A stretch of DNA of 64,000 nt from Haberlea rhodopensis (taxonomy: Eukaryota; Streptophyta; Magnoliopsida; Lamiales; Gesneriaceae). Positions 60,728 through 64,000 of the stretch are shown here, piece after piece; within the stretch, counting starts at the first letter, position 1; each line of letters opens with the position of its first letter. Both the position numbers and the translations under genes were made by a program. The notes under the pieces are model-generated. The model was not told the DNA's origin. It ran no database searches and saw only the letters and a program-made list of their open reading frames with translations. Location of the stretch: assembly GCA_907163345.1 (NCBI GenBank), contig CAJQUN010000039.1, positions 3,418,361-3,482,360 of the forward strand. Direction: 5' to 3'.

Positions 60728-63110
60728 TGTAAGGACCACCGTGCCCTTAACCCACAATTAGTGCATTAAGCCATACATTTGGTGCATTCAATCACGTGAA
60801 AAGGGGAAACTACATGTAAACGTGGCACACAATACCACCTATAAAATTTTCTTGCTTCATCTATTCCATTCCATGCAATATCTGATTTCCAAATTAAGAC
60901 CATTCAACACATCATGCACCTATGTAATACACTAATCACAATCTCAATTCATCTAGCAATTCCCTAGTTGATTGCTCACACATATAATGAAAAGAGAAAG
61001 GCACATGCCTCTTTATACAACACATATACACATAATTATTGCTCACACACGAGCATCAAATAAACCTATGTGTACGTAATGTATAAAAAGGGGCATACAC
61101 AATATCCAGCTCCGCATGATCTCCGGTGTCTCAATCCTGGAATCACCTCCAATTCATAGCTCGATCACAGCTCCAGAGCTACCATAGCACCTGTTTCACC
61201 TGCCCCAACAGAGACAGCCCCCACACGGGGTGAGCATACCAATACCACCAAACCAATAATTACAATTATATAATTCGTAAATTACAACAACGTAATTGCT
61301 AAGAATTTAAATGATACTCCCTGGATGGCATCATCCTCATCCGGGATCCCACTGTATTGTCCCTGTTCTCAAAACAACCAAAATCATCAAATTCCAAATA
61401 TCCAGTTAATCATTACACTGATTAACTATATCTCTAATCCAATTCAATATCGATAGAGGAATATCATACAGATATCCTAGATATCTAGCCAGAGGTCACA
61501 TTTCCTTGCCCACTCAAAAGTAGCAGCATCACTTACAGATGTTCGCTCCATAGTGACCTACATCCCGACAATTGCTCGCTCCACAGCGGCACCAAAACAA
61601 TACATAACACCGACCAACATCACACACCCAGTCCCGTTTCCATTAACCAATTATTGCAAGACACCATATATATGTGTCGACTACTAATCCTTACCAATCT
61701 TCTATCTTATGCACAACTATTGCAATAATATAATTAAGGTCATGCTCGTACGTTATACGTACCTTAAGTTTCCGTAGTCCAAGCCAAACCTTGCTTGAGT
61801 TCCATGCCTCGAGAAATATGTGCTAAAACACATAAACAACTCACAATCAAGCATAAGTATGCAACCACGTGCCCACGCACGTTCGCAACCTCAAAACCCA
61901 TCGTCAATCCATGACGATTACCAAAATAAAAGCCCCCGGCTAGGCATGCATAATACCCAAAAATATTCCATTTAAAACGTTTAAAAGATAGCCAAAAACT
62001 CAACCGAGAGTTCCGTTTAATTTAACTTTGGTCCAACCAAACCATTTTAAAAGTCTAGCATTCCCATTGGAATGTGAACATAGCCCCGGAAGCCGACCAT
62101 TTAAGTCGCAAATCCAAAATCCCACGAAAAACCAAGAAAACCAAAGTTCACCTGCTGGCGATCGATCGCTATACCGGGCGATCGATCGCTAGCCCCTTGG
62201 CGATCGATCGCTCGATATAGCGATCGATCGCCAGACCTTACTCGCGCGAGGCGATCGTTCGCTCAAAGTAGAGATCGATCGCCACCCCGCTGAAAAGCCT
62301 ACTGCTCGCATGCGATCGATCGCCTGCTTCGGGCGATCGATCGCCATGCCCTGTAACTCGAAATCCTCCATTTTTAAAAGCTTAAAACCTTCACCAATCA
62401 CACCCCAACTTCTCCCAACTCAAAACCACAACAAATCCACACACAAGAACCTCCAACACGGGTGTTAAACTCAAAATAAAACAAACCCAAAAGATTTTTG
62501 TGATTTCCACCAAAATCACCCAAACCAACCCAAACCAAAAACTTAACCAAAATCAACCAAAACACAATCAAAACGAAGATAAAAGTGAGGGGGGGAGATT
62601 ACCAATTTATCTTCGAAGAATCCGGCTCCTAAACCGAGCCTCCGGTCATTTTCTCCAAAGAGAAAGGATGAGGGTTAGGGAAAAGGGGATGGCACGATAG
62701 GAGGGGGAGAGAAGAGAGAGAGAGAGAAGTGATTCCGTGCAAAATGACGGAAATCTCGAGTCCAACTGGTATATATAGCAAAAACGCCCCAACATACCAA
62801 TACCTCCACAAATACATCATGATTCATTAAAATCATCTGTTTTCAAAAACTCTCTCTCCAACATCAAATCCTCATACCAGCCCCAACATAAAGCACCCCG
62901 GACTCCAAGTCCCACCAAAAACTCAACTCATAGGTTTTCCACCAAAATGAGAATACAATCTCAACCTTTGGATCCAACGATCCCAAATGCCCGATTTAAC
63001 AACCTCGGGAGACCCAAAACCGCAATTAATTCCTAATTGCCACAATTAAAAAAATCCATAAGGGATTATTACCACACCGGGATTAACACCATTAATCCTC
63101 TGGCGTCACA
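60728..63110 (-). repeat. 5' LTR of element B
   Basis: 2383 bp. Minus-strand TATATATA at 62770-62777. Its GATCGATC array (62160-62343) has one more site than that in the partner LTR. The LTRs are close to identical elsewhere. Confidence 0.9.
62160..62343 (-). repeat. GATCGATC array in the other LTR of element B
   Basis: Sites at 62160/62180, 62202/62222, 62253/62273 and 62314/62335 with 20-22 bp between partners. 62253 is decayed to GATCGTTC. There is one site more than in the partner LTR. Confidence 0.9.
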
Positions 63111-63115
63111 ATTGT

Positions 63116-63413
63116 CAAGCATCATTACACCAAGCATACAGGTGAACAATTTTGAAATTAAGCCCGTCATCATGCAAATGATCCGGCACTCAGTCCATTT
63201 TGGAGGATCGGCCACTGATGATCATAATGCTGACATCTCCAACTTCTTGGAGATTTGTGATACATTCAAACATAATGGCTGACGACACCATTAGGTTACA
63301 ACTCTTTCCCTGTTTGTTAAAGAATAAAGCTAAATCTTGGTTGCATGCATTGCCTGCAGGATCTATTACTACCTGGGATGGGATGGTACAAATATTCCTG
63401 TCAAAGCACTTCC
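63116..63413 (+). pseudogene. gag of element D, continuation after element B
   Basis: Matches the capsid part of element C's gag (for example VNNFEI, HFGGSATDD, NFLEICDTFKHNG, WLHALPAGSITTW). A frameshift after FKHNG near 63280 moves the remainder into another frame. The homology stops at 63413, where a copia-type LTR begins (63414), preceded by CTTCC. The rest of element D, including its 3' LTR, must lie beyond the window. Confidence 0.8.
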
Positions 63414-64000
63414 TGTTGGAATATGCCTAAGACAATTCATTAGATGATTGATTTTGGCATATATTGCAATATGATTTTCATAAATGGCAATTCGTTATAT
63501 ATTATTCCAATATCTGTGTAATATGACTAAATATATATTAATGTTCTTAGAATAATATTGTATTATTCTTAAAGATTGTACATAGTCAAGTATTATCATG
63601 AATTAGGATAATGATAATGCATAGGACTAGTATGTAATTGATGCTTTTTTTCATGAATATAAGATATCGAATCAACACATATGTACATGTTACAGAACTA
63701 TGTACTGGACCGACCCACCATGAGAATGCTACATGGATGTTATATGAATGTCATAAGCAATTCGCGTAGTGATAATAATGTATGTAATCCTTACGACTTG
63801 AGATCACCAGAGATCCCAATACAAGGAGTTGTGTAACTTGATATTGTCAAACGTTACCTGTAACAGGGTAAACTATAAAGACAATCATTGGACATATGAA
63901 TTATGTAGAGGGATGTTGAGTGATCAATGTAGGATTTGTCCCTCCTATATAACAGAAGAAGTGTTTGGGCCTTTGATCGAGTGAGACTAAAATGCATGGC
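63414..64000 (+). mobile_element. Copia-type LTR, start only
   Basis: Begins TGTTGGAATATGCCTAAGAC within element D's gag, preceded by CTTCC (63409-63413), the expected duplication. It contains TATATAA at 63946-63952 followed by GGGCCTTTGATCGAGTGAGA, as near the U3/R boundary of plant copia LTRs recalled from memory. The element continues beyond the window. Confidence 0.75.

Larger units (their letters stand above)
35810..63110 (-). mobile_element. Element B: non-coding LTR retrotransposon, minus strand, carrying element C
   Basis: Ends TGTAAGGACC (35810) and GTCACA (63110), flanked by identical ATTGT (35805-35809, 63111-63115). Its left LTR is split: 35810-36202 and 54885-56853, interrupted by element C with an ATGAG duplication. 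The right LTR is 60728-63110. The interior 56854-60727 (3.9 kb) is non-coding, with GCTCTGATACCA at 60712-60723 (initiator-tRNA-Met primer site on the minus strand) and a purine run at 56854-56870. It belongs to the same broad family as element A (shared LTR ends, the CCTGCCCCAACAGAGACAGC block, interior hairpins) but is clearly diverged from it. Confidence 0.9.

Overview
The window is plant nuclear DNA, most likely from a eudicot. It is AT-rich and crowded with plant LTR retrotransposons, small inverted-repeat DNA transposons and microsatellites. I find only one convincing host gene: an intronless AP180/PICALM-type clathrin assembly protein on the minus strand at 17968-19791. No rRNA, tRNA or CRISPR array is visible.

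Left part (1-24.2 kb). 1-2.25 kb shows no gene. 2.4-6.1 kb is six tandem copies of a unit of about 626 bp, most with an internal (AT)n tract. 6129-15514 is a remarkable palindromic retroelement: two 3' halves of one LTR retrotransposon (hypervariable 100-bp tandem array, polypurine tract, about 2.07-kb LTR) joined head to head. Both outer ends are the same U5 LTR end, and a perfect 5-bp duplication (TTTCT) flanks the whole. The AP180-like gene lies between two related inverted-repeat elements (16.1-17.5 and 20.2-22.1 kb) with GA-rich cores. A LINE-like scrap, a non-autonomous hAT element with an 8-bp duplication, and another small inverted-repeat element follow.

Right part (24.2-64 kb) is a stack of nested retrotransposons whose order can be read from target-site duplications. 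A copia-type LTR starts at 24210. It is split by element A (24214-32913, TTGTT) and resumes until element D (Athila-type) enters at 34008. Inside the gag of D sits element B (35810-63110, ATTGT). Inside an LTR of B sits element C (36203-54879, ATGAG), an Athila-type element with two consecutive internal regions and no LTR between them. Inside C are two solo LTRs (39951-41527, CGCAC; 49563-51975, CAGAC). A second copia-type LTR enters the rest of D's gag at 63414 and runs off the window.

A and B are minus-strand, non-coding elements with an initiator-tRNA-Met primer site. Their interiors carry tandem hairpins whose stems change on both sides together. C supplies the only protease, reverse transcriptase, RNase H and integrase sequence, all broken by frameshifts or stops, plus an intact-looking 330-residue ORF before its 3' LTR. 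The LTRs of B, C, D and one solo LTR, and a spot just upstream of that ORF, carry arrays of GATCGATC palindromes in pairs about 21 bp apart. The palindromic retroelement, these phased arrays and the hairpin arrays are the most unusual signals.
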